From JAFIFT01 sp020051095 (GTDB lineage Bacteria; Pseudomonadota; Gammaproteobacteria; Legionellales; Legionellaceae): a stretch of 64,000 nucleotides of DNA. Of the stretch, positions 10,181 through 18,435 are shown in pieces (positions within the stretch are counted from its first letter, which is position 1; every line of letters starts with the position of its first letter). The notes beneath the pieces were generated by a model that was given only the letters and a program-made list of their open reading frames with translations, was not told the origin of the DNA and searched no databases. The stretch is taken from assembly GCF_964199965.1 (NCBI RefSeq), contig NZ_CAXMZT010000007.1, positions 148,995-212,994 on the forward strand, written 5' to 3'. A program made the position numbers and the translations under genes.

Positions 10181-10285
10181 AAGCCGTGAATAATCGATGC
10201 GACTTAATTGTTGTAAAGTCAGCTTCTCATCCAGATGCTTTCCAATATACTCAATCACTGCATTGACGTGTCGCTCATAATTCAT
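10154..10285 (-). pseudogene. Fragment of an AraC-family transcriptional regulator
   Basis: Reading leftward from ATG 10285, the frame gives 43 codons beginning MNYERHVNAVIEYIGKHL and continuing DEKLTLQQLSRIDYS. This is the usual opening of an AraC/XylS DNA-binding domain. The similarity stops where the frame runs into the right-hand CCTCCGC hairpin, and a TAG ends it at 10154. The rest of the domain (second helix-turn-helix) and any effector domain are absent. I read it as a gene truncated by the repeat or by a rearrangement next to it. Confidence 0.55.
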
Positions 10286-10342
10286 ACTTTGTTCTCACAA
10301 TTTCCTCATATCATTCACGTTACTAATGTTAACTAATCAAAC

Positions 10343-10372
10343 TTGACTATATTTGACCAAAATTGCTAAATT
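10343..10372 (+). promoter_or_regulatory. Possible sigma70 promoter for the secreted protein at 10438
   Basis: A TTGACT hexamer (10343-10348) is followed after 18 bases by TAAATT (10367-10372), about 66 bases before the start codon. A second TTGACC lies ten bases further on. The match is moderate and found by eye. Confidence 0.3.
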
Positions 10373-10437
10373 GATGATGAAAATTAAATTTTATTGTGTT
10401 AGTATTAGCCAACAAGTCATCCATTGAAGGACTCCCT

Positions 10438-11052
10438 ATGAAACATTACATTGCCATGATAGTTGCATTATCTGCTTTGTTTTCTAATACGTATGCTTCA
10501 CAAGAAATCAGCCTTCCTTGGAATAAAATCAGCCAAACAAATCAAGCTGAACATATTGTTTCGCTCAATGGTTTACAACCCTATACAGCCTATAACGTTA
10601 GCTGCAGCTTTTTTAATAGCCTAGAGACTTCGGTTGATTTTCTGATAAGCCCGCGCTTGCTTCCAGAAAGCCAGTACCGAAATGTCCAACTTAACCAAAA
10701 ACCGTTAGCCAATAACCACGGCCAACTGCAAGCAGGGAATAATTTGATAAGCTTTGATATTGAAGTTCAAAAAGAAGATAGTCAACATTACAATCAGCTG
10801 ACGCTAAAATCCGATAGCAATACCCCTCCTATTCTCACCGAATGTATCGCAACCCCTTTAACTAACAATGTTCGCCACAATCAACACAGTGAAGTCAGTT
10901 CCGGCGGCTATTTTTTTGCCTATAACGATACCAATCACCCAGTCACCATCACGGTGGGTAATTTCTTCCCAACCAAATATGCCATTAAGCCCCATGGCAG
11001 AAAGATGGTGTGGGTCTCTACCGATAATCAAGATATCCACGTGATCGGATAA
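10438..11052 (+). CDS. Secreted hypothetical protein (204 aa)
   Basis: The start at 10438 is chosen because it has a GAAGGA ribosome-binding site seven bases upstream and opens a clear Sec signal peptide (MKHYIAMIVALSALFSNTYA, cleavage after YASQ). An upstream ATG at 10396 would bury the signal. The mature part is beta-rich, contains two cysteines (near residues 60 and 138) and has no family I recognise. It probably folds as an exported beta-sandwich. The neighbours are also small exported proteins, which suggests a surface or periplasmic role. Confidence 0.75.
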   Translation: MKHYIAMIVALSALFSNTYASQEISLPWNKISQTNQAEHIVSLNGLQPYTAYNVSCSFFNSLETSVDFLISPRLLPESQYRNVQLNQKPLANNHGQLQAGNNLISFDIEVQKEDSQHYNQLTLKSDSNTPPILTECIATPLTNNVRHNQHSEVSSGGYFFAYNDTNHPVTITVGNFFPTKYAIKPHGRKMVWVSTDNQDIHVIG

Positions 11053-11086
11053 TTATCTATCGTTTGTGATGTCGATTGCTACTATC

Positions 11087-11446
11087 TCAGGTAATTGAAA
11101 TAATTTCATACGTACCATTTGCACTGCCCGCAGCATTCGTACTTTGCCAAGATGCGCTTGAACCATCATCCACAAAGCATACGATTCCAGAGCCCGCGGC
11201 AATAGCCACTGATGGATTTCCATCACATGTGAAATCAATACTATTAGGACTCGCTGCATCGACGTTTAAATGGATAAGGAGCGTTGTTCCAATAGCTGAT
11301 AGGGTTATGACATTAGCTGAAGTTGTTGACGTCCAATTCACCACTTGGCTTAGCATGCTGTGTGTTGAAATTATTTTTTGTTCAGAAGCTAATACCTGAA
11401 AAGTCAAAAGTATCGAAGCAAACAATAACGCGATTTTTTTATACAT
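11087..11446 (-). CDS. Small secreted hypothetical protein (119 aa)
   Basis: The protein opens with a Sec signal peptide (MYKKIALLFASILLTFQVLA) followed by about 98 residues rich in Ser, Thr, Ala and Ile, with two cysteines that could form a disulfide. The composition suggests a small exported beta-sandwich. It is convergent with the preceding secreted protein and divergent from the outer-membrane protein at 11588; a perfect palindrome lies in the shared upstream region. I do not recognise the family. Confidence 0.65.
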   Translation of the reverse strand: MYKKIALLFASILLTFQVLASEQKIISTHSMLSQVVNWTSTTSANVITLSAIGTTLLIHLNVDAASPNSIDFTCDGNPSVAIAAGSGIVCFVDDGSSASWQSTNAAGSANGTYEIISIT

Positions 11447-11532
11447 GGAATTTCCTTATAACCTAGTTGGCAACATCCCTTAGTTAACATCCAAAGCTTA
11501 TAACCAAGAGAAGTCATATGACAAAGACTCAA

Positions 11533-11568
11533 ATTTATGTTACACATAAATCTATCCTATTCTATACA
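11533..11568 (+). promoter_or_regulatory. Palindromic operator candidate overlapping a sigma70-like promoter
   Basis: The palindrome ATTTATGT-TAC-ACATAAAT (11533-11551) has perfect 8-base arms. Its right half overlaps a -35-like TTACAC (11540-11545), which is 17 bases before a -10-like TATACA (11563-11568). The outer-membrane gene starts 20 bases downstream. A dimeric regulator bound there would block the -35 element. The position fits control of the barrel gene and perhaps of the divergent secreted gene. Confidence 0.4.
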
Positions 11569-11587
11569 GAACTTTTTTTAGTAATCA

Positions 11588-12367
11588 ATGCTAAAACGAC
11601 TTATTAAAAATAACTTATTCGCTCTGGCCATACTTTATTGGCTTAGCCTTTTTTTCAATACGGCGGTTGCAGGCAGTTTAGGTGAATCAATCCCATCAGA
11701 GCGCGGGCGCATTTTTGTTCTTGCGGCTGTCGGTGGCGGCCTGGTTAATATCAATAAAACAGCCGATGTGTTCCTAAGTGATACCATTTCAAATCGTTAT
11801 CGCCTCCACCGAGCTACAAATGGTTTTATGATGGCAGGCTTTGGTGTGGGTCGTCATATTCATAGCATTAACAATCATCCCTTCGATCTCGGGGTTTCTG
11901 GTTACTATTATGATTTAGGAACGTTTAAAGGCCGTGTTCATCCCGCCTATAATGTGGCACCTGATTTTGATACCTTAAATTTTTCCTTGAAAGCCTCCTC
12001 CATTGCTTTATTAGCCGAGTTACGTTATTACTTTCAAGCTCAACGCTTTCAACCCTTCTTATCAGTGGCAGCTGGCGCTGCTCGAAATGCCTTAATCCGT
12101 TACAAAGAATTCCCGCCTTATAATAATCTCTCCCCCGCCCCCATGCTAAGACCGTTTAAAAATCATCATACAATCAACGTATCATCTGGGATTGGCGCTG
12201 GGGTGAAACGTCAATTAAGTCGTTATGCAGAAGGGGCTTTGGAATATCGTTTTGTCTATTTAGGCAATGCTGAGTTAGGGGTTTCGCCCATTCAGTTGAC
12301 TCAGCATCGTATGCAATTTAGGCATCTTTATGTCAATTCGCTGATATTATCATTATTTGTGGATTAA
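11588..12367 (+). CDS. Outer-membrane beta-barrel protein (259 aa)
   Basis: An N-terminal hydrophobic signal (about residues 11-29, ending NTAVAG) precedes a protein with alternating hydrophobic strands and aromatic girdle residues. Examples are GFGVGRHIHS, LGVSGYYYDLG, LLAELRYYFQAQRFQPFLSV and GALEYRFVYLG. It ends LILSLFVD, compatible with a final strand of an OmpW/Opa-like eight-stranded barrel, although the last residue is Asp rather than the usual Phe. It probably resides in the outer membrane; its ligand is unknown. A candidate operator overlaps its promoter. Confidence 0.7.
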   Translation: MLKRLIKNNLFALAILYWLSLFFNTAVAGSLGESIPSERGRIFVLAAVGGGLVNINKTADVFLSDTISNRYRLHRATNGFMMAGFGVGRHIHSINNHPFDLGVSGYYYDLGTFKGRVHPAYNVAPDFDTLNFSLKASSIALLAELRYYFQAQRFQPFLSVAAGAARNALIRYKEFPPYNNLSPAPMLRPFKNHHTINVSSGIGAGVKRQLSRYAEGALEYRFVYLGNAELGVSPIQLTQHRMQFRHLYVNSLILSLFVD

Positions 12368-12433
12368 ACGTGTCTTATAAAATTCTGGCGACAATCCCCA
12401 AGCTGAACAAAAAAATGGAGATAATAAACAAAC

Positions 12434-14203
12434 ATGAATGAGCACCCTTCGATTAAAATAAGACAAACAATCCTTCTATTATTAACTGCCTTATTTTCTT
12501 CAATGGTGGCTGCCAAACCCTTTTTTAGCATCACAACAAACAGCAGCGCTGTGCAGATTAATGTCAACTCAAACGCTATTATCACCTACCAAGTGTATAA
12601 TAATAGCGGCATTCAAGCCAAAAACATGGTGTATGATGTCAATTATCAAAATCATTCTGAAGTATCAGTCGTAGGCGCAGGAACAACCTGTACGTCCACA
12701 TTACAACCCTATCAATCTTGCACATTACAATTGCGTGTTACAGTCAATGATATAATGCGAAGCTTTCGCTTAATCCCTCGTGTATGCACCGATAATGGCA
12801 TTGTCTGCTCAGTACCAGACGTGAATAATCGCACCTTAATTTCTGTGATAGCAGTTCCGCTTACCTTGAGTGTGAATGCAATTGCAAGTGATCAGCATCT
12901 GCAACTTCGGGCGTTAACATTAACTAACTCAGGAACCACGTCGGTTACCTTGAATCAGATTCAGGTTACAGAAAGCAATAGCCTACAAAACCTAATTGAA
13001 GTCTGTAGCCCATCCACCAGTTGCACACCACCGACAGCCTCACAGCCATCGTGCTATTCAATAACCTCACTATCTGCGGGTGGCTCTTGTTTAATATGGT
13101 TTCGCTCCTTGGATGTAGCAACCCAAGCGCTAGGAAATATGTCGGGTGATGTGACTATCACCTTGCAAACCAATCCACAAACGACCTTAAATACCAATAC
13201 CTTTACCGTCAATTATAATAATGATTTATATGCTGGCGGGCAGTTTACCGATGCGGGAGGGGTAGCTGATACAAACCGCATAGCCCGATGGGACGGCACT
13301 ACATGGCATGCCTTAAGCACGGGAATACCCAATAACAGTGTTAATGCGTTGGCAATTTATCAATTTGATTTGTTTATTGGGGGTAATTTTACCAATGCCG
13401 GTGGCATAAATGGCGATCGAATAGTCCGGTGGGATGGCCTAGCGTTTAACCCGTTATCTACGGGGATTAACAATGGTAACGTTCGAGCATTAACCGTTTT
13501 TAACGATGAATTAATATTAGGGGGTGATTTTACGTCACCTGAAATTCGTATTGCGGCTTGGGATGGCGTTAACTTTAATGCCCTATCCTCTGGAATTAGC
13601 AACAACAATGTATTTGCTTTACTTGCGCTTAACTCCAATTTGTATGTCGGTGGAAATTTTACCAACCAATATGGCGCTTTAGGAGACCGGATAATACAAT
13701 GGGATGGCCTTAATTTTAATGCCATAGCCTCTGGAATTAGTAATGGCAATGTATTTGCTTTATTTGAGCTCAATTCCAATTTGTATGTCGGTGGAAATTT
13801 TACCAACCAATACGGCGCTTTAGGAGACCGGATAATACAATGGAATGGCGCAAATTTCACACCACTGTCTGTAGTCGCACCTAATAATTCCGTCAGAGCT
13901 CTTACTGCTATGGGTGGAAATTTGATTCTGGCAGGAAATTTTACAAATTTAGATAACCCAAATGGTGACAGGGTCGTAGCATGGGATGGTGCAAGCTACA
14001 GCGCTTTGGGAGCGGGGATTGGCAATAATGCTGTATATGCCTTAGCTGTTGCACAAAACACCTTGCTATTCGCAGGGGGGACGTTTACCAATCCAGCGGT
14101 TCGAATTGCTCAATGGAATGGAAGCATTTGGAGTGCATTAGGTAGCGGTATTAACAATACTGTCCTGGCGTTGATCGTCGCCTCATCGCTTATTTTATCC
14201 TAA
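12434..14203 (+). CDS. Secreted protein with tandem YxGGxFTN beta-propeller-like repeats (589 aa)
   Basis: A signal peptide (residues 9-27, ending MVAAKP) is followed by two Cys-containing beta-sandwich-like segments to about residue 255. The rest is built of repeats of about 45 residues, each with the core LYVGGNFTN, then RIxxWDG, then FxxLxxGI and an Asn-rich turn. About eight copies can be counted, which would suit a beta-propeller or similar closed fold. Two neighbouring copies are almost identical. It ends in a hydrophobic LALIVASSLILS. Probably exported or cell-surface; the partner is unknown. Confidence 0.75.
   Translation: MNEHPSIKIRQTILLLLTALFSSMVAAKPFFSITTNSSAVQINVNSNAIITYQVYNNSGIQAKNMVYDVNYQNHSEVSVVGAGTTCTSTLQPYQSCTLQLRVTVNDIMRSFRLIPRVCTDNGIVCSVPDVNNRTLISVIAVPLTLSVNAIASDQHLQLRALTLTNSGTTSVTLNQIQVTESNSLQNLIEVCSPSTSCTPPTASQPSCYSITSLSAGGSCLIWFRSLDVATQALGNMSGDVTITLQTNPQTTLNTNTFTVNYNNDLYAGGQFTDAGGVADTNRIARWDGTTWHALSTGIPNNSVNALAIYQFDLFIGGNFTNAGGINGDRIVRWDGLAFNPLSTGINNGNVRALTVFNDELILGGDFTSPEIRIAAWDGVNFNALSSGISNNNVFALLALNSNLYVGGNFTNQYGALGDRIIQWDGLNFNAIASGISNGNVFALFELNSNLYVGGNFTNQYGALGDRIIQWNGANFTPLSVVAPNNSVRALTAMGGNLILAGNFTNLDNPNGDRVVAWDGASYSALGAGIGNNAVYALAVAQNTLLFAGGTFTNPAVRIAQWNGSIWSALGSGINNTVLALIVASSLILS
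13565..13846 (+). repeat. Recent 141-bp in-frame tandem duplication inside the repeat protein
   Basis: Units 13565-13705 and 13706-13846 are nearly identical over a 141-base (47-codon) period; the other repeats of the same gene are far more diverged. The length is a multiple of three, so the frame is kept and one propeller-like repeat was added. This points to recent copy-number change by slippage or unequal recombination. Confidence 0.8.
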
Positions 14204-14221
14204 AAAGTAGCAACAGACACG

Positions 14222-15496
14222 TTAAAGGCGGCCTAAAGGAACGGCATTTAATATTTGAGCTAATTTTTCACGATCCAACTTATTTTGCCATTTCGAAATA
14301 ACAATGGTGGCTATGGTATTGCCAATCATGTTGGTGAGCGAACGTCCTTCGGACATGAAGCGGTCAATGCCTAAAATAATAACCACCCCAGCGACAGGCA
14401 CCGTACCAATGGCAGCAAGGGAGCTGGCCAACACGATAAAACCACTACCAGTCACCCCTGCTGCTCCTTTGGAGCTGATAATCATGACGATGAGTAAAAA
14501 AAGTTGTTGGGAATAGGTGAGATCAGAGTGGGTTGCTTGGGCGATAAATAGGGCCGCTAGGGTTAAATAGATTGCCGTGCCATCTAAGTTAAATGAATAT
14601 CCCGTGGGGATAACTAAATCGACCACTGTTTTGTCACAGCCTAAATCGTTTAATTTTTCCAGTAAGTTGGGGAGAACCGTCTCAGAAGAAGAGGTAGCAA
14701 ACACAATGACGATTTCTGTTTTAATATACTTCAATACTTTGAAGATACTCACATCGCAATAAAAATAAAGAAGTCCGCCTAAGATGACAAAGATAAAGAC
14801 TAAGCAGGTAAGGTAAAAGCATAATAGTAAAACCACTAAATCCAGTAAGGAACTCGCCCCATATTTGCCGACTGTAAACGCCATGGCAGCAAAGGCTGCG
14901 ACAGGGGCATAATGCATAATGCCATGGATGATTTTAAAAAATATTTTGGCTAAATGTTCGATGCCTTCGGTGATTTTTCGTCCTTGTTGACCATAGGCCA
15001 TCAACCCAAGGGCAAACGTAATACTGACAAAGAGAACTTGCAGTATATCGCCGTGAATAAACGCACTAAAAAATGTGGTTGGAATAATGTTTAAGACAAA
15101 GTCTTGAACATTATCGCTATGTTCAGCATTGCCAATATAGGATTTGGCATCCGAAAGATTCAACGAAGAAGGGTCAATATTTAAGCCTCTGCCCGGTTCA
15201 AAAAGATTGGCAACGAATAAGCCAATTGCCAAGGCAATGCTTGTGGTAATTAAAAAATAGATAATGGCTGCACCACCTATTTGCCCTACTGTTTTCAAGT
15301 TTGCCATCGCGGCAATGCCCGAAACAAGGGTTAAAAAAATGATAGGCGTTATCATCATTTTAATCAGTTTAATAAAAATATCGGCGAGCGGTTTTACGTG
15401 GGTGGCCAGATCGGGGGTTATGCAGCCTAGAGCGACACCCAAGAGAATTCCAATCAAAACTTGGACATATAAATGCTTAAATACTCTTAACATCAT
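14222..15496 (-). CDS. dctA: C4-dicarboxylate/proton symporter, DctA type
   Basis: This inner-membrane secondary transporter imports succinate, fumarate, malate or aspartate. The sequence has the family landmarks: IKLIKMMITPIIFLTLVSGI near residue 45, the serine-rich reentrant loop TSSSETVLPNLLEKL near 270, the substrate/cation segment IPTGYSFNLDGTAIYLT near 297, and a second reentrant loop SSKGAAGVTGSGF near 345. The length of 424 residues is typical. The start is ambiguous: two ATG codons are in tandem (15496, 15493) and the AAGGA abuts the first, so the second may be used. It is a single-gene unit, convergent with the repeat-protein gene. A glutamate/aspartate relative cannot be excluded. 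Confidence 0.88.
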   Translation of the reverse strand: MMLRVFKHLYVQVLIGILLGVALGCITPDLATHVKPLADIFIKLIKMMITPIIFLTLVSGIAAMANLKTVGQIGGAAIIYFLITTSIALAIGLFVANLFEPGRGLNIDPSSLNLSDAKSYIGNAEHSDNVQDFVLNIIPTTFFSAFIHGDILQVLFVSITFALGLMAYGQQGRKITEGIEHLAKIFFKIIHGIMHYAPVAAFAAMAFTVGKYGASSLLDLVVLLLCFYLTCLVFIFVILGGLLYFYCDVSIFKVLKYIKTEIVIVFATSSSETVLPNLLEKLNDLGCDKTVVDLVIPTGYSFNLDGTAIYLTLAALFIAQATHSDLTYSQQLFLLIVMIISSKGAAGVTGSGFIVLASSLAAIGTVPVAGVVIILGIDRFMSEGRSLTNMIGNTIATIVISKWQNKLDREKLAQILNAVPLGRL

Positions 15497-15721
15497 TCCT
15501 TTTCTATCAAGAGACTAAACTTTGATAATACCTCAACTAATTGAATAAAGCTAATCTATATAGATCAATGTTAAGTCATATGATTGTCAGTTTAACCCTG
15601 AGGGATAGACACTTTATTTACTGTAATAACACACGCAGGGTGACGTCCATGGCTTATTTCTATATTGTTTGATAACCAAAATGGTTGAATAAATAAGTGG
15701 TGTTTTTCTAGTGCGAAATGA

Positions 15722-15810
15722 TAGTTACTAAATAGCTTCCATCATTATTCCTTCTCCCCAGGCATGGGGAGAAGGTGCCCAACGGGCGGAAGAGGGGTTG
15801 TTGAATCGAG
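15722..15810 (+). repeat. Dispersed palindromic repeat, copy 1
   Basis: It contains a perfect 10-base hairpin, CCTTCTCCCC (15750-15759) and GGGGAGAAGG (15766-15775), followed by TGCCCAACGGGCGG and AGAGGGGTT. Related copies lie at 31848, 35643, 41283 and 53609. It fills the gap between dctA and the next minus-strand gene (15497-15811); nothing else is evident there. Confidence 0.7.
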
Positions 15811-15811
15811 G

Positions 15812-16672
15812 TTATTTTTTAGGGGTGTTTACTGGTGAACTCTTGGAAGGCTGATGACTCACTTTCAACTTGGGGATGAATTTCCCTAAATTGTTACCCT
15901 CCAACATGGAACTGACTACCGTATCCACCATCATAAACGTTTGAAAAATCGTTCTCATTTCATCGGGGTCATTTGCTGCTAATTTTTTCAAGAACTCAGT
16001 TAGACCTTCTTCATCTTCTTTAAACGATTTATAATCTGGGTTGCTTATGACATAACCTTGAAAGCTTAAGCCTTCATGAACATTCAAAGAAACTGATAGC
16101 GCAAAGCTTTTAAAAAACACGTCTTCAAGGGGCGTTTCTTCTGGTAACTTGCTGAAATCCACGGTAGCAGCAAATAATGCTGTCAAGCCCTGATAATTGC
16201 CTTGGGAGTCTTTTGACGTTGACGTCACCGCGCCACTGAAATTCAAAGCGTCCCCATACTCCTGATCGGTGGTCGTTTCAAACATATTATCGACATACTC
16301 AACCAATTGAGGAATCAATTCATTGATGTCTTCCTGGCTCAACATTTTGGTTAAATCAATCCCAAGTGACCCGGCCATAACTGTTTTAGGAGCCACCCCA
16401 TCATTGTAATCATATTCAATGTTATCTAGCTTAAGATTAAAGTGATTATTGGCAGCTTTTTTAAAATACTGGGCATTGACAGCAACTTTTTCGACACGTT
16501 CATCGGTCAAATTAATATCAGTAAATGTTAAATTTACAATCGTGTTTTGGTTTTGAAAAGGGGACAACACTTTTTTAATTTGTGAATTTACCTGACCAAC
16601 ATCAATGCTATTTGCAAACACCATCGAAGCAGCAGCGAACGAGAGAAACAACCCAAGCACTAATTTCCGCAT
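15812..16672 (-). CDS. Secreted hypothetical protein (286 aa)
   Basis: It starts with a clear Sec signal peptide (MRKLVLGLFLSFAAASMVFA, cleavage before NS). The remainder is hydrophilic, rich in Asp, Leu and Phe, without further membrane helices or cysteines, and ends in a Lys/Ser/Pro tail (KSSPVNTPKK). Alternating patterns such as AGSLGIDLTKML and LSVSLNVHEGLSFQGYV suggest a periplasmic beta-rich lipid-binding-like fold, but this is only an impression. No catalytic motif is visible and I do not recognise the family. Confidence 0.7.
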   Translation of the reverse strand: MRKLVLGLFLSFAAASMVFANSIDVGQVNSQIKKVLSPFQNQNTIVNLTFTDINLTDERVEKVAVNAQYFKKAANNHFNLKLDNIEYDYNDGVAPKTVMAGSLGIDLTKMLSQEDINELIPQLVEYVDNMFETTTDQEYGDALNFSGAVTSTSKDSQGNYQGLTALFAATVDFSKLPEETPLEDVFFKSFALSVSLNVHEGLSFQGYVISNPDYKSFKEDEEGLTEFLKKLAANDPDEMRTIFQTFMMVDTVVSSMLEGNNLGKFIPKLKVSHQPSKSSPVNTPKK

Positions 16673-16881
16673 AAAAATCTCCTATTAACTAATCTTCAGC
16701 TCTATTCGGACAGGTAGTATATCTGATATCCTTAGCTAAGGAAATAATCTGTCAGATGGAAAGGGGCATTGTGTTCAAATTTTATACCCAGTTATTTCAA
16801 TAGCCTAGTTTCTAGTAAAAATGCTTTAAAATAATCGAATAATGTGTCAATATGCAACCATGTTGGTAATTTTTAATCCAA

Positions 16882-18165
16882 ATGCCCTTATTTAGTCTTC
16901 GATCATTAACGTTTCTTGTCATCGCTAATATGCTTGGCGCTGGACTGTTTACGACCTCTGGCATAGCGCTTAGTCAGATCCCTTCACCAACCGTTATCCT
17001 AACCGCCTGGCTAATTGCTGGTCTCATTGCCTTGTGCGGGGCAATCAGTTATGGCATTTTGGCAAAAGAAGTGACTGCCTCGGGTGGCGAATATATTTTT
17101 TTAAGCCGCTTTATCCACCCCGTTGCGGGCTATATAGCAGGCATCGTGTCCTTATTCGTTGGATTTTCAGGTGCATCGGCCTATTCTGCATTGACGTTGG
17201 CTGCGTATGTCAAAGGCATATCAAGCATCCCTTCAGTGCCTGTCATCGCATCAATCGCAATTGGGCTTTGTTTGATCTTTAGACGCATTCAACTGCACAC
17301 AGGGTCAATGATTCAAAATCTGTTTGTGGTTTGCCAGTTAGGATTATTGGGACTGTTTATTCTTCTTTCGCTGCGCTTTATTCACCTTCCCGCAGCGCCC
17401 TCATTTCTGCCATCGTCGATATCCCCACAATCGTTTGCAACCGTTGTTTTGTGGGTTTTTTATAGTTACACCGGATTTAATGCGGCGATTTATGTATCGG
17501 GAATGGCTAAACACCCCGAAAAAAATGTTCCCAAAGCCATGCGTTGGGGCACGCTCGTTATTTTGTTACTCTATTTAATAGTTAATGCCATTTTTCTTTA
17601 CATTCCGCCCCAAGTTTTTATTTCAGGGCAGGTCGATATTGCTGCCAGAGTCGCTCAATACATCGGCGGCGATTCACTAGCATTGATAATACGTCTTGTG
17701 ATTATCTTCACCCTGTTTTCAGCGATTTATTCCATGTTTATTGTCGGTCCCAGTGTGTATGTTGCCATGAGTCAAGATGGGGTGATGCCTGCTGGCAGGG
17801 GAAGCAATGCACAACAATTATTTTTCGCATCAAGCTTACAAGCATTGATTGTTCTTATTATCATTTGGAGCACCTCACTCCAATCGTTGCTTTCCTATAT
17901 CGGCATGACTCTATCGTTTTCCATGTTGCTGACGGTGGGCGCTAGCTTGAAAATATTAAAAAGGAAACAAACCAAATCACTCTGGCAATGGTTTCCACCC
18001 ATCCTCTTCATGATAGCGGCAAGCTGCATGATTGGTTTAGCAAGCCTCCATAACCCCATGGAGCTGTTCTACAGTGTCGTAACGATTGGTGTGGGAATGA
18101 TACTCTTTCTTTTCAAAAAGAAGCCTGTTCTGGAAGTAGCAGAAATTCAAGCCAATCAGCGCTGA
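16882..18165 (+). CDS. APC-superfamily amino acid permease
   Basis: This inner-membrane amino acid transporter has about 12 hydrophobic segments. The first contains the APC signature NMLGAGLFTTSG (residues 12-23), where the unwound GxG segment binds the substrate backbone. A VTASGGEYIFLSR segment follows near residue 60. The total of 427 residues is normal. Substrate specificity cannot be read from the sequence. It is transcribed alone, with a hairpin 27 bases beyond its stop that may serve as a terminator. Confidence 0.85.
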   Translation: MPLFSLRSLTFLVIANMLGAGLFTTSGIALSQIPSPTVILTAWLIAGLIALCGAISYGILAKEVTASGGEYIFLSRFIHPVAGYIAGIVSLFVGFSGASAYSALTLAAYVKGISSIPSVPVIASIAIGLCLIFRRIQLHTGSMIQNLFVVCQLGLLGLFILLSLRFIHLPAAPSFLPSSISPQSFATVVLWVFYSYTGFNAAIYVSGMAKHPEKNVPKAMRWGTLVILLLYLIVNAIFLYIPPQVFISGQVDIAARVAQYIGGDSLALIIRLVIIFTLFSAIYSMFIVGPSVYVAMSQDGVMPAGRGSNAQQLFFASSLQALIVLIIIWSTSLQSLLSYIGMTLSFSMLLTVGASLKILKRKQTKSLWQWFPPILFMIAASCMIGLASLHNPMELFYSVVTIGVGMILFLFKKKPVLEVAEIQANQR

Positions 18166-18192
18166 GGAAGGTCTAGGTTATACTGAGTGATT

Positions 18193-18219
18193 CCCGCATT
18201 CCGCTTCGCTCAATGCGGG
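18193..18219 (+). terminator. CCCGCATT hairpin downstream of the permease gene
   Basis: Arms CCCGCATT (18193-18200) and AATGCGGG (18212-18219) enclose an 11-base loop, followed a few bases later by CTTTTTAA. It could end transcription of the permease. The arm sequence also resembles a dispersed intergenic palindrome (compare 34524-34550). The remaining 200 bases before the next gene show nothing clear. Confidence 0.45.
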
Positions 18220-18435
18220 CCACTTTTTAACGCAGTTGGCAATGGATGCTCTATAGTATTTGCCGTAAATTAGATTTATAATAAACCAAGTCTCAACAAA
18301 GCCACGAAAATACTGCGCTGAAACAACAAAAACAATCCCTTTACAAAAAGTCGTACTTGGCGCTGTACAGTAAATCGCTTTATAAGTTATAACAATTAAT
18401 ATCGCCTTCTAAACTGAAACTTTCCAGGATTCAAA

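Noticed and set aside
10396..10437. Upstream extension of the secreted protein from ATG 10396
   Set aside because: It has no ribosome-binding site and would place 14 extra residues in front of a clear signal peptide; GAAGGA precedes ATG 10438.
13360..13860. 166-codon open frame on the minus strand inside the repeat protein
   Set aside because: Its internal repetition mirrors the plus-strand repeats, and its composition is not protein-like; it is a shadow.
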